Part shown: positions 7,648 through 15,330 of the stretch, one piece after another
Position numbering within the stretch: position 1 is the stretch's first letter
Layout: each line of letters starts with the position of its first letter
From: Atopobiaceae bacterium
GTDB taxonomy: Bacteria; Actinomycetota; Coriobacteriia; Coriobacteriales; Atopobiaceae
DNA length: 16,415 bases
Direction of reading: 5' to 3'
Assembly (NCBI GenBank): GCA_017510875.1
Contig: JAFWLX010000038.1
Location: 1-16,415, forward strand
Position numbers and translations under genes: made by a program
The notes under the pieces: generated by a model
The model's input: only the letters and a program-made list of their open reading frames with translations
The model's database searches: none
Told to the model about the DNA's origin: nothing

Positions 7648-9795
7648 ATGGGCGACATCCTATGTTGGAGAGGTTTGCTTGCTTCCGAACGTTCTCGTAC
7701 GCGCGCCCTGTGCTTTGTGGCCGTGCTGGTGTTTAGCGTGTCCATGAGCTTTCTGCAGCTGGGGTTTGTGTCCATCGCACCCTTTGGTACCCGCCTGTGC
7801 TACGCCATGGGCCTGCTGGCGCCTATCGTGGTGGCATCGCTTTTGTTTGGACCTTGGCTGGGCGCGCTTGAAGGCCTGCTTGCAGCCGCAACGATGTGTG
7901 TCCATGCGTGGCTCGAGCCGCTCAACATTGTAGAGAAGTGGCTTGTGTTTATAATGCCGTCGGCTTTTGTCGCTCTCTATACATTGCTGGGGTTTTGTGC
8001 GGGAATTCTCTTTGCCGTGGCGCTTCGAAACAATCCGAGCGGCGCAAAGCGCCGCCTTTTGCTTGTGGCCGCATGCGTTGCTCCAGCGATTCTGGCAAGT
8101 ATCGCCTTCGATGCAATCGTGCGTGGTGGACCTTTTGTTGCCTCCTTTACATATGCCGAGCTAGGGTCGCCCTACATGCAAGTGGCGTGCGACCTTGTTC
8201 TTATGGCATGCGCCACGCTGGTTTGTGATTACGTTGTTATGCGCTGGTACGAGTTCCGTCAGTACATGAGCGTACGCACTATCGTGCGGGCGCAGATGAT
8301 AGGTGTGCTTACGGTTGTCTTTGTCGCCACGTTGGCCATATGCTTTGTGGCAATCACCCGTGCCGATCGTAACGACGCGTACCGCAGCATGCGCTCGACG
8401 CTTGCATACGTGCGCGACCAGTGCCTTGGGCGACGGGCACGTGCCAACGCGCTCGAGGAGTCAGGCGAGCTTGATAGGCTCTCTAAAGGCGTGCGAGACA
8501 CCATCCTAGACGATGTCTCTGTGCGCAGCGCCGTTGAGGAGTACTCGCACGACCTGGGCACGCTCGTCATTGTCGAAGACGGCCTGGTGGTCTGCTCAAA
8601 CAATGACGCATATCCCAAAGGCAAGGTCTTTAGGGACGCGTTTGGGCAGGATGCCACCGAGTTTGTGGCGTCGCTTGCCCGCACGTCTTCAATGGAGCAG
8701 ACCCTTATGGTCAATGCTGCAGACAGAACCGAGCTTGCCTACGCGTGTGCCGTTGCCGTGCAGGACAACTGCTACGTGCTTATGGAGAGAGGGTTCTCCA
8801 GTGTCTTTGACCACAGGCGCGAAACCATGGCAGGAGCCGCGTTGGTGTCGCTTGCCATGATTGCGGTCACGTACTGGCTGGGGTCGCGTCTGTTGCAGAG
8901 GGTGCTCATTGGCCCCATCGAGCGTACAACCGAGTCGCTTGAGAAGATCGTGCACGGCGATCTTGACGTCTTGATGAGCGAGACGGGAAGCGTTGAGTTT
9001 GCCTCGCTCTCGGCCGAGATCAACGAGACGGTGTACAGCCTTAAAGGATGGATCGACAAGGCAGAGCGGCGTCTGGAGAGCGAGCTGACCGCTGCGCGTG
9101 CCATACAAGAGAGCGCGTTGCCCACGGTCTTTCCGTCAGTACCTGATGCCTTCGAGCTATACGCCACCATGACGCCTGCACGCGAAGTCGGCGGAGACTT
9201 CTATGACTTCTTTCCGCTGGACGACCACACGATTGGATTTCTTATTGCCGACGTAAGCGGCAAGGGGATTCCCGCGGCGCTCTTCATGATGCGCGCAAAG
9301 AACGAGTTGGCAAGCTGCATACAGTCGGGCGTCAGCTTGGTCGAAGCCATGACGCTGACAAACAGGCACCTGTGCGAGGGCAACGATGCGCTCACCTTTG
9401 TGACGGTATGGGCGGCAACGTTCGACTGGAATGCGCGCATCCTGACGCTTGTCAATGCCGGACACAACGAGCCGCTCTTATTGCAGGACGGGCGCTGGGA
9501 GTGGCTGCGCGGTAGCGATGGGCCAATTATGGGGTTCTCGGAGTTTGCCACGTTCGAGAGCCGCACCCTGAGGCTTGGCGTCAATGACGAGCTGCTACTC
9601 TTTACTGATGGCGTAACCGAAGCCATGAACAGCGATCGCAAGCTGTATGGCGAGGCACGCCTCAAAGAGCTGGTAGAGGCAAACGCCCATCTGGCTCCAC
9701 GCGACCTTGACGCAGCGATTCGCGCCGACTTGGCAGCGTGGGCTGCCGGGGCCGATCAGTCGGACGACATTACTATCCTTACCTTCCGGACGTAA
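7648..9795 (+). CDS. Membrane-bound SpoIIE-type PP2C serine phosphatase with HAMP-like linker
   Basis: This 715-residue protein starts at an ATG preceded by GGGAG at 7 bases. The frame is open upstream to 7459, but that stretch (residues such as RRRESYWAYANRT) has no matching ribosome site and lies over the promoter. Residues 20-200 hold five or six membrane helices, somewhat like ECF S-component or MASE sensor regions. A helix at 217-236, an outside domain of about 155 residues and a helix at 393-413 follow. A HAMP-like segment spans 414-466. The PP2C/SpoIIE phosphatase domain covers 480-715 with GGDFYD (Asp517), ADVSGKG (Asp535), NAGHNEPLLL, LFTDGVTEA (Asp654) and QSDDITIL (Asp706/707), the metal-binding acids of the family. 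It probably dephosphorylates the divergent STAS protein in response to an outside signal. The signal is unknown. Confidence 0.9.
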   Translation: MGDILCWRGLLASERSRTRALCFVAVLVFSVSMSFLQLGFVSIAPFGTRLCYAMGLLAPIVVASLLFGPWLGALEGLLAAATMCVHAWLEPLNIVEKWLVFIMPSAFVALYTLLGFCAGILFAVALRNNPSGAKRRLLLVAACVAPAILASIAFDAIVRGGPFVASFTYAELGSPYMQVACDLVLMACATLVCDYVVMRWYEFRQYMSVRTIVRAQMIGVLTVVFVATLAICFVAITRADRNDAYRSMRSTLAYVRDQCLGRRARANALEESGELDRLSKGVRDTILDDVSVRSAVEEYSHDLGTLVIVEDGLVVCSNNDAYPKGKVFRDAFGQDATEFVASLARTSSMEQTLMVNAADRTELAYACAVAVQDNCYVLMERGFSSVFDHRRETMAGAALVSLAMIAVTYWLGSRLLQRVLIGPIERTTESLEKIVHGDLDVLMSETGSVEFASLSAEINETVYSLKGWIDKAERRLESELTAARAIQESALPTVFPSVPDAFELYATMTPAREVGGDFYDFFPLDDHTIGFLIADVSGKGIPAALFMMRAKNELASCIQSGVSLVEAMTLTNRHLCEGNDALTFVTVWAATFDWNARILTLVNAGHNEPLLLQDGRWEWLRGSDGPIMGFSEFATFESRTLRLGVNDELLLFTDGVTEAMNSDRKLYGEARLKELVEANAHLAPRDLDAAIRADLAAWAAGADQSDDITILTFRT

Positions 9796-9813
9796 ATAGG
9801 GGGACATGCAAGC

Positions 9814-9967
9814 ATGACAGGACAGACCAACACAAAGCGCACCTGGTGGAAGAGCATTCAGACCAACCCTCACCACTACCATTCTGATGGCTGTGATAAT
9901 CGGCTACCTGATCTTTAGGCTTCGCAAGCGGGGAGTGCTGCAGGATAACGTGATTCGCGAGTCATAA
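9814..9967 (+). pseudogene. Small single-helix membrane protein, apparent +1 frameshift
   Basis: An ATG at 9814 follows a strong AGGGGG ribosome site at 10 bases and reads 34 codons (MTGQTNTKRTWWKSIQTN...) to TAG at 9916. Removing one C from the CCC run at about 9866-9868 joins it to a second frame that reads LTTTILMAVIIGYLIF and a basic tail to TAA at 9965. The joined product would be a 50-residue protein with one membrane helix and a positively charged flank, a coherent small membrane protein. It sits 18 bases after the phosphatase gene and 48 before the hybrid kinase, probably in the same transcript. Alternatives are a sequence error in the C run, true decay, programmed frameshifting, or a 26-residue protein starting at the inner ATG. 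Function unknown. Confidence 0.5.
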
Positions 9968-10015
9968 GTTCCCTTGGTACGTGCGAGAGATGGCGTACGG
10001 GTTGGAGGAGTAGCA

Positions 10016-13000
10016 ATGGAGAGAACCAAGGACAAGCTTCTCAGGGCATGGTTGCTCTGCCTCGTCCTTTTTGCCTGTGTGGCCGTAGCGACGGCTTCCA
10101 TCCTACGCGGTATCGCGTATGCCAGTGACGAGGCAAGCACCGTCCGCGTGGGCTATTACGAGAACGAGGTGTTCCAGGAAGGCGCGCGGGAGGGCGCGGT
10201 CAAGACGGGCTATGCCTACGAGTACTACCGAAAGATATCCGAATACACAGGCTGGAACTACGAGTACGTCTATGGCGACTACGGCGAGCTCTATCAGGCG
10301 CTTCTTGATGGCAAGATCGATCTGCTCGCAGGTCTTGCGTGGAGGGAGGACCGGGCTTCGCTGATTGGCTACCCGGATGCCGTGATGGGAAGCGAGTCGT
10401 ACTACCTCGTTAAGCACGACGAAGATGACAACATCACCGTCGATCCCGCCACTTTGGATGGATGCAAGATTGGCGTGCTGGACAGTGCGATGGTTGATGT
10501 CCTACGCAAGTATCTTGATGAGCACCAGATTTCTGCGGAGGTTGTTACCTATTCCGACTACACGCATCTGTTTGGGGCCTTCGATGCTCATGACATTGAC
10601 GTGCTGGCTGCGGAGAGCGATGGCGCCCACAGTAGAGCGCATGCAGAAGTTCTGGGCGTTTTTGGCGAGTCGGATTACTATCTGTGCACAAGCATCAAAC
10701 GGCCCGACCTTCTGGCAGAGCTAAATTCCGCGCAGACGTTGCTAGCCGTTGAAGAGCCCAACTACCTGAATACATTGCGAGGAAAGTACTATTCTTCCAG
10801 CGTTGCGGCCAGGATGTTCTCGCAATCCGAGCGAGATTGGATGGGTGCTCATTCTTCGCTGCGCGTGGGTTATCTGGACAATTACCTTCCTTACAGCGAC
10901 ACGGACAGCCAAGGTAAAACGACAGGTATCGTCAAAGACATCATCCCCGATATCCTCAATGTGCTAGGGATGCAGGACATGGAGGTCTCGTATAGCGCCT
11001 ACACGAGCTATGACGATATGGTTGCTGCAGTCAGATCTGGCGCAATTGACGTGGCTTTCCCTGTGGGCGGCGGACCGTACTTCTCGGAAGAAAACGGTAT
11101 TTACCTGTCAAACCCCGTGTCCTCGTCACCTGCGGAGTTGGTCTACAAGGGTGAGTTCAGCGAAGAGACGACCAAGCACTTTGCCGTGAACGAGAACAAC
11201 CGCATGCAGTACTACTTTATCCAGGCAAATTACCCTGATGCCAAGATTACGTTCTATCCGTCGAGCGAGCAGGCCCTTGACGCCGTGCTTGCCGGCGAGG
11301 CAGGGTGCATGACGCTAAACGGGCTTCGAGCGAACGACATTCTGCGGAACAGGAGATACAGAGACCTCTCCCTCTACCAGACCACCTACAACGATGCCCG
11401 GTGCTTTGGCGTGGAAATTGGAAACAAAGGGCTGCTCAAGCTCCTGAATCGCGGAATCAACGTCTTAGGTGCCGATTACGCACAGAGCATCTCGTACCGG
11501 TATACCGGCGGCTTGTACTCATACGATTTCCTCGATGCGCTAAAGGACCATGCGACATCGATCGCTTTGATCGCTCTTGCGATTGGCGCGGTCATAGTTG
11601 CCCTGCTTGTGCGTGACGTGCGGCGCACAAGGAAGGAGGTCGTGGAAAAGGAAGCCGCCCGGCAAGAGCTCGAGGCCAAGAATGGCGAGCTTGCAGAGAG
11701 CCAGAGGGCGCTTTCAGATGCGCTGGTCGCGGCAGAACACGCCAGTCGTGCCAAGACCATCTTCCTCAACAACATGTCCCATGACATCCGCACGCCTATG
11801 AACGCCATCGTGGGCTTTACCGCGCTGGCGGCTTCCCATATAGACAACAAAGAGCAGGTACAGGACTACCTTCGTAGGATCACGGTCTCAAGCCAGCATC
11901 TTCTGTCGCTCATCAATGATGTGCTGGACATGAGCCGCATCGAAAGCGGCAAGGTCACTATCCAAGAGGCCGACGTGCACCTTCCAGAGGTGATTCATGA
12001 CCTTAGGACAATCATTCTGCCAAGCATCGAATCCAAACAGCAAGAGCTGTTTATCGACACGCAGGATGTGATGCACGAGGATATTGTCACAGACAAGCTC
12101 AGGCTGAATCAGATTCTGTTGAACATCTTGTCTAATGCAATCAAGTTCACGCCAGCTGGCGGAACGATCACCTTCCGGGTTATCGAGAAACCGTCGCAGG
12201 ACGACAAGCTTGCCAACTTCGAGTTCCGGATCAAAGACAACGGAATCGGCATGAGCGAGGAGTTCCAGAAGTCGATTTTCGTGGCGTTTTCTCGTGAACA
12301 AACCAGCACGGTTAGCGGTATCCAGGGGACCGGCCTTGGGATGGCAATCACAAAGAACATCGTCGACATGATGGGCGGCAACATTACGGTGCACTCGGCC
12401 GAAGGCAAGGGTAGCGAGTTCATCGTAGAGCTTCCGTTTAAGATCAGCTCTACCTCCGGCAAGTTCGAGGCGCTGCCAGAGCTGAAGGATTTGCGCGCGC
12501 TTGTGGTGGACGATGACATAAACACCTGCCTCTCGGTATGCGCGATGCTTCGCGAGATTGAGATAAGGCCCGATTGGACCAACTACGGCAAAGAAGCTGT
12601 GGTGCGCGCCAAGGAAGCGCTTGATCAGGGTGACGAGTTTAGGATCTACATCATTGACTGGCTGATGCCAGACCTGGACGGCATCGAGACGGTGCGCAGG
12701 ATTCGCAGGGTAATTGGCGACGACGTGCCCATCATCATCTTGACGGCGTACGACTGGGCGGACATCGAGGAAGAGGCAAGAGAGGCCGGCGTGACAGACT
12801 TCTGCTCGAAGCCCTTGTTCATGTCCGAGCTCAGAAGCGTGCTGGCGCGGCCGTTCATGGCATCGCAGGACGTACGTATAGAGAACACAGACACGGAGGC
12901 GGCGATGCCGGACCTTTCGGGAAAGCGCGTTTTGCTGGCAGAGGACAACGATATGAACCGGTTGATTGCCGAGGACATCCTATCCAGAAACGGCCTTGTC

Positions 13001-13297
13001 GTTGAAGAAGCCCGCGACGGTGTCGAGGCCGTAGAGAAGATGAAAGCTGCGCCCGCTGGCTACTACGACATCATCCTGATGGATATCCAAATGCCCAACA
13101 TGGACGGCTACGAGGCGGCCAAGCAGATCCGTGCGCTTGACGATAAGGGCAAGGCAAACATCCCTATTGTGGCGGTCACGGCAAATGTCTTTGAAGAGGA
13201 TAAGAAGATCGCAATGGAATCCGGCATGAACGGGCATTTGGCTAAGCCATATGACGTTCCGGCAATCATGCAAACGCTAGGGGAGCTGCTGGGCTAG
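10016..13297 (+). CDS. Hybrid sensor histidine kinase with two solute-binding-type sensor domains and two receivers
   Basis: This 1093-residue protein starts at ATG 10016 with GGAGGAG five bases before. Domains in order: signal/anchor helix 7-31; first periplasmic-binding-type (SBP_bac_3-like) domain about 42-260, beginning TVRVGYYENEVFQEG; second such domain about 280-490, beginning SLRVGYLDNYLPYSD; membrane helix 515-532; coiled coil to about 575; HisKA with FLNNMSHDIRTPMNA (His589); HATPase with N box around Asn707, DNGIGM (741-746) and GTGLGM (771-776); receiver 1 with VVDDD and Asp881 (IIDWLMPDLDG); receiver 2 with LLAEDND and Asp1023 (LMDIQMPNMDG). No HPt domain follows. It presumably binds small ligands such as amino acids outside the membrane and starts a phosphorelay. 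The partner phosphotransfer protein and output regulator are not nearby. It follows the phosphatase gene in the same direction, possibly one operon. Confidence 0.93.
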   Translation: MERTKDKLLRAWLLCLVLFACVAVATASILRGIAYASDEASTVRVGYYENEVFQEGAREGAVKTGYAYEYYRKISEYTGWNYEYVYGDYGELYQALLDGKIDLLAGLAWREDRASLIGYPDAVMGSESYYLVKHDEDDNITVDPATLDGCKIGVLDSAMVDVLRKYLDEHQISAEVVTYSDYTHLFGAFDAHDIDVLAAESDGAHSRAHAEVLGVFGESDYYLCTSIKRPDLLAELNSAQTLLAVEEPNYLNTLRGKYYSSSVAARMFSQSERDWMGAHSSLRVGYLDNYLPYSDTDSQGKTTGIVKDIIPDILNVLGMQDMEVSYSAYTSYDDMVAAVRSGAIDVAFPVGGGPYFSEENGIYLSNPVSSSPAELVYKGEFSEETTKHFAVNENNRMQYYFIQANYPDAKITFYPSSEQALDAVLAGEAGCMTLNGLRANDILRNRRYRDLSLYQTTYNDARCFGVEIGNKGLLKLLNRGINVLGADYAQSISYRYTGGLYSYDFLDALKDHATSIALIALAIGAVIVALLVRDVRRTRKEVVEKEAARQELEAKNGELAESQRALSDALVAAEHASRAKTIFLNNMSHDIRTPMNAIVGFTALAASHIDNKEQVQDYLRRITVSSQHLLSLINDVLDMSRIESGKVTIQEADVHLPEVIHDLRTIILPSIESKQQELFIDTQDVMHEDIVTDKLRLNQILLNILSNAIKFTPAGGTITFRVIEKPSQDDKLANFEFRIKDNGIGMSEEFQKSIFVAFSREQTSTVSGIQGTGLGMAITKNIVDMMGGNITVHSAEGKGSEFIVELPFKISSTSGKFEALPELKDLRALVVDDDINTCLSVCAMLREIEIRPDWTNYGKEAVVRAKEALDQGDEFRIYIIDWLMPDLDGIETVRRIRRVIGDDVPIIILTAYDWADIEEEAREAGVTDFCSKPLFMSELRSVLARPFMASQDVRIENTDTEAAMPDLSGKRVLLAEDNDMNRLIAEDILSRNGLVVEEARDGVEAVEKMKAAPAGYYDIILMDIQMPNMDGYEAAKQIRALDDKGKANIPIVAVTANVFEEDKKIAMESGMNGHLAKPYDVPAIMQTLGELLG

Positions 13298-13470
13298 TTT
13301 GACACACGTGTATATGCCATTCAGCTGGTTAACTGTTAGTACGGTTGTGCATCCAGAGCACACTCGAAGGAGTATTTTTCGCAAAGCCGGCGCACTCGTC
13401 GCACCGTGATTAATGCATCCCCGACTTTTCCAGACAGCTACAAGTGCAAGCTGCTAGGTCTCGGCGACTA

Positions 13471-13500
13471 ATGGACGTGGGCTGTATAATCAACTAGGGT
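13471..13500 (+). promoter_or_regulatory. Probable promoter of the DUF3592 gene
   Basis: A perfect TATAAT lies at 13485-13490 inside ATGGACGTGGGCT-GTATAATCA-TAGGG, closely matching the sequence before the phosphatase gene. No clear -35 hexamer is visible. The rest of the 13298-13514 gap holds no gene or clear terminator that I can support. Confidence 0.5.
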
Positions 13501-13514
13501 TGTGGTGCGTGGTG

Positions 13515-13946
13515 ATGTGGAAGACGTTGGTGAGGGGTATCGTCATGCTTATTGCGGGCTTTGTGCTGTTTGTTGTAGGAATAGTCTTCATTGTCAGTTA
13601 TCCATACAACAAGAAAAGGAACGCTCGTTGTACCGTGCAAACGCAGGGTGTTCTAAGCGACATTCAAAAGCGGTTCAATTCCAAAGGCAGCCTCAAGCCT
13701 GCGCACATCTATACCTACACGGTTGATGGAGTTGAGTACCAGCTTAGGACGCTTGATCATAGCCTGCAGGTAAGCAGGGTGGGGGATAGCTGCGACATCT
13801 GGTACAACCCACAAAAGCCAGAGGATGCGCAGGCGTTTCGCGGCTCAGATAAGTACCTCAAGACGCTTCTTATGGTGGGAATCGCCGCGCTTCTGCTGGG
13901 CATTGTCTTGACCTGCGTTGGTTTTGTCCAACAGTATGTCGTGTAA
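13515..13946 (+). CDS. DUF3592-type small membrane protein
   Basis: This 143-residue protein has a membrane helix near each end (about 5-28 and 115-137) and a beta-rich loop between. Features of the DUF3592 family are the internal YTYTVDGVEYQL strand and the C-terminal CDIWYNPQKPEDA, matching the family's usual YxP-x-P element. The family has no established function; members sit in the membrane with the middle domain outside. The ATG at 13515 (MWKTLVRG) is chosen, though in-frame TTG 13500 and GTG 13509/13512 lie just upstream and no strong ribosome site separates them. With TATAAT at 13485-13490 the leader is only about 15-20 bases. It stands alone as a transcription unit. A palindromic repeat begins at its stop codon. 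Confidence 0.75.
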   Translation: MWKTLVRGIVMLIAGFVLFVVGIVFIVSYPYNKKRNARCTVQTQGVLSDIQKRFNSKGSLKPAHIYTYTVDGVEYQLRTLDHSLQVSRVGDSCDIWYNPQKPEDAQAFRGSDKYLKTLLMVGIAALLLGIVLTCVGFVQQYVV

Positions 13947-14065
13947 CGTGGGTTGGGGTTCGTCCCCTTCCTGCGTGTGCCAGGGGGACACTACTGGTGG
14001 TGTGTCAGGGGGCATTTCTGGTGACATGCAAAGGCCTTGCCTTTTGTGTGTCACCAGAAATGCCC
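13945..14065. repeat. Palindromic repeat cluster, families 2 and 3
   Basis: Positions 13945-13967 (AACGTGGGTTGGGG...CGTCCCC) resemble one arm of the inverted repeat at 15331-15440 and overlap the DUF3592 stop codon. Next come two tandem, diverged units at about 13975-14000 and 14001-14025 (GTGTGCCAGGGGGACAC..TGGTG and GTGTGTCAGGGGGCA..TGGTG). The second unit forms a perfect 17-bp stem (14010-14026 with 14049-14065, ending AGAAATGCCC) with an inverted copy, and the inner bases pair further. No T tract follows, so this is a REP-like hairpin more than a classical terminator, though it may protect the 3' end of the DUF3592 transcript. Confidence 0.6.
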
Positions 14066-14078
14066 AATCCGCGTAAAT

Positions 14079-14101
14079 ACATTTTCTTGGCGACAAAATG
14101 T
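14079..14101. promoter_or_regulatory. Dyad upstream of the Cys-motif peptide gene
   Basis: ACATTTT and AAAATGT form perfect 7-bp arms around 9 bases, 77-99 bases before the start of the Cys-motif protein gene. The AT-rich symmetry in a GC-rich neighbourhood suggests an operator or a small hairpin. No firm promoter hexamers were recognised in this leader; TGGTAGGAT near 14125 is a weak extended -10 candidate. Confidence 0.3.
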
Positions 14102-14177
14102 GCGGCCCGCTCGTATCTATGATGATGGTAGGATTTGGATAGCAGTGCAGTCAGTCTTACGACGGGGGGCGATGCAC

Positions 14178-14693
14178 ATGACAGGCAGGGAGAAGTGCAA
14201 CAAGCTTAAGAGAATCCGGGCAGCGCTTGCCTCCAAGCTTGGGATAGACCTGCATCAGGTTGAATGCACGTTTGAGGGAGAGTGCACCGGCACGTGCCCT
14301 AAGTGCAAGCAGGAAGAAGACGTCCTGAACGCTGCCATACTCCACAAGGGAGCTGCCGTAGCCGGGGCAATGATGCTTGCCACATCCATGACAGCATGCG
14401 TCCCGTTTGGGGGCAGCAGCACAAGCCCCAAGGACAGTGGTACGGTCGAGACAGGTGGCGATGATCTTACTGGCGAGGTTGCGCCTGAGCCCGACAACGA
14501 CCCGTCTACAAAAGGCGACGATATCGAGTTTCTCACAGGCGATGTGGACGACCAGTCGGTGTATGGCGACAACACGGACGCCAAGCAGGACGACAGCTCG
14601 GATGCCAAGAAGAACAATGGCACGGACGCAAAGCAAACCGACGACGGCAAGGTAGTCGAGATAGTAGAAGATCTTACGGGCTACGTGGGATAA
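14178..14693 (+). CDS. Small four-Cys-motif protein with LTG-x-V repeats, possible radical SAM substrate
   Basis: This 171-residue protein starts at ATG 14178, eight bases after GGGGGG; ATG 14172 is too close to that site. Residues 1-29 are basic and helical (CNKLKRIRAALASKLGID). Residues 30-43 hold Cys30, Cys36, Cys40 and Cys43 (spacing C-x5-C-x3-C-x2-C, ending GTCPKC), a likely metal or Fe-S site. A hydrophobic stretch at 58-73 ends MTAC74, lipobox-like but unusually far in. The rest is acidic and low in complexity, with three repeats of LTG-x-V (97-101, 119-123, 166-170), the last at the very C-terminus. Codons differ between the repeats. The gene ends one base before a radical SAM gene. 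From memory, similar EC...GTCPKC proteins sit beside radical SAM genes in gut anaerobes. Function is not established; a modified-peptide precursor is inferred. Confidence 0.75.
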   Translation: MTGREKCNKLKRIRAALASKLGIDLHQVECTFEGECTGTCPKCKQEEDVLNAAILHKGAAVAGAMMLATSMTACVPFGGSSTSPKDSGTVETGGDDLTGEVAPEPDNDPSTKGDDIEFLTGDVDDQSVYGDNTDAKQDDSSDAKKNNGTDAKQTDDGKVVEIVEDLTGYVG

Positions 14694-14694
14694 C

Positions 14695-15297
14695 GTGCAA
14701 GAGATGAAGATCCACGGCATAGCTCGCAGGCGGCTTGGAACTGACGGCCATGGCGTAACAGACCTTGTTGCCATGGCCGGCTGCCCGCTTTCGTGCAAAT
14801 ACTGCCTAAACGGGCCGCTTCTTGCCAACGGCAACACAAAGGACATCACCGCGGACGCGCTTCTTGCCTCGGTCATGCAAGAGGCGTGCTACTTTGTGGG
14901 CACCGGTGGAGGAGTGACCTTTGGCGGCGGAGAGCCGCTGCTACAGTGGGAGGGCGTCCAGGAGTTTGCGGCGCTAAGGCCCGACTGGATGAGCCTCTCC
15001 ATAGAGACCTCGCTGCAGGCGCCCCAACACGTGATTGCTGCGCTGATCCCTGCGGTCGACCTCTGGATTGTTGACATCAAGTCGCTTGACCCAGACACAT
15101 ACCACAGCTATACAGGCGGCGACCTGTCTGTTGCCCTGCGCAACCTGAAGGCGCTTGTTGACGTTCAGGACAAGGTGCTGGTAAGGGTGCCCATCATCCC
15201 AGATTACAAGGACGAGGCAACAGCGCAGCTTGAGGCCCAAGAGCTGGAAAAGATGGGCTTTGGGAGAATCGAAGTCTTTAACTACGTGGTGCGATAG
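14695..15297 (+). CDS. Small radical SAM enzyme (activase-like)
   Basis: This 200-residue protein has the radical SAM cluster motif CPLSCKYC (Cys30, Cys34, Cys37, spacing CX3CX2C), the SAM-binding FGGGEP (76-81), SIETS (102-106) and DIKSLDPDTYHSYTG (127-141), all in activase-like order. It keeps only the core fold. There is no bacterioferredoxin-like insert and no SPASM domain, so it is at the short end of the superfamily. The GTG at 14695 begins one base after the previous stop, so translation is probably coupled; ATG 14704 (MKIHGIARRR) is an alternative start. No glycyl radical enzyme gene is in the window. The upstream Cys-motif protein is therefore the best candidate partner or substrate. 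The enzyme would make a 5'-deoxyadenosyl radical from SAM. The reaction is not assigned. Confidence 0.88.
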   Translation: MQEMKIHGIARRRLGTDGHGVTDLVAMAGCPLSCKYCLNGPLLANGNTKDITADALLASVMQEACYFVGTGGGVTFGGGEPLLQWEGVQEFAALRPDWMSLSIETSLQAPQHVIAALIPAVDLWIVDIKSLDPDTYHSYTGGDLSVALRNLKALVDVQDKVLVRVPIIPDYKDEATAQLEAQELEKMGFGRIEVFNYVVR

Positions 15298-15330
15298 AGG
15301 TCAAGGAGCACATAGCCGAAGCGCCCTTTG

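Noticed and set aside
9806..9817. ATG at 9806 as a start
   Set aside because: It reads only three codons before TGA.
13370..13470. Small gene after AAGGAG at about 13366, or terminator at TATTTTTCGC
   Set aside because: The nearest start (GTG near 13407) is too far from the ribosome-like site, and no stem precedes the T run.
14037..14177. Earlier start for the Cys-motif protein
   Set aside because: It would begin inside the palindromic hairpin; the G-rich ribosome site fits only ATG 14178.
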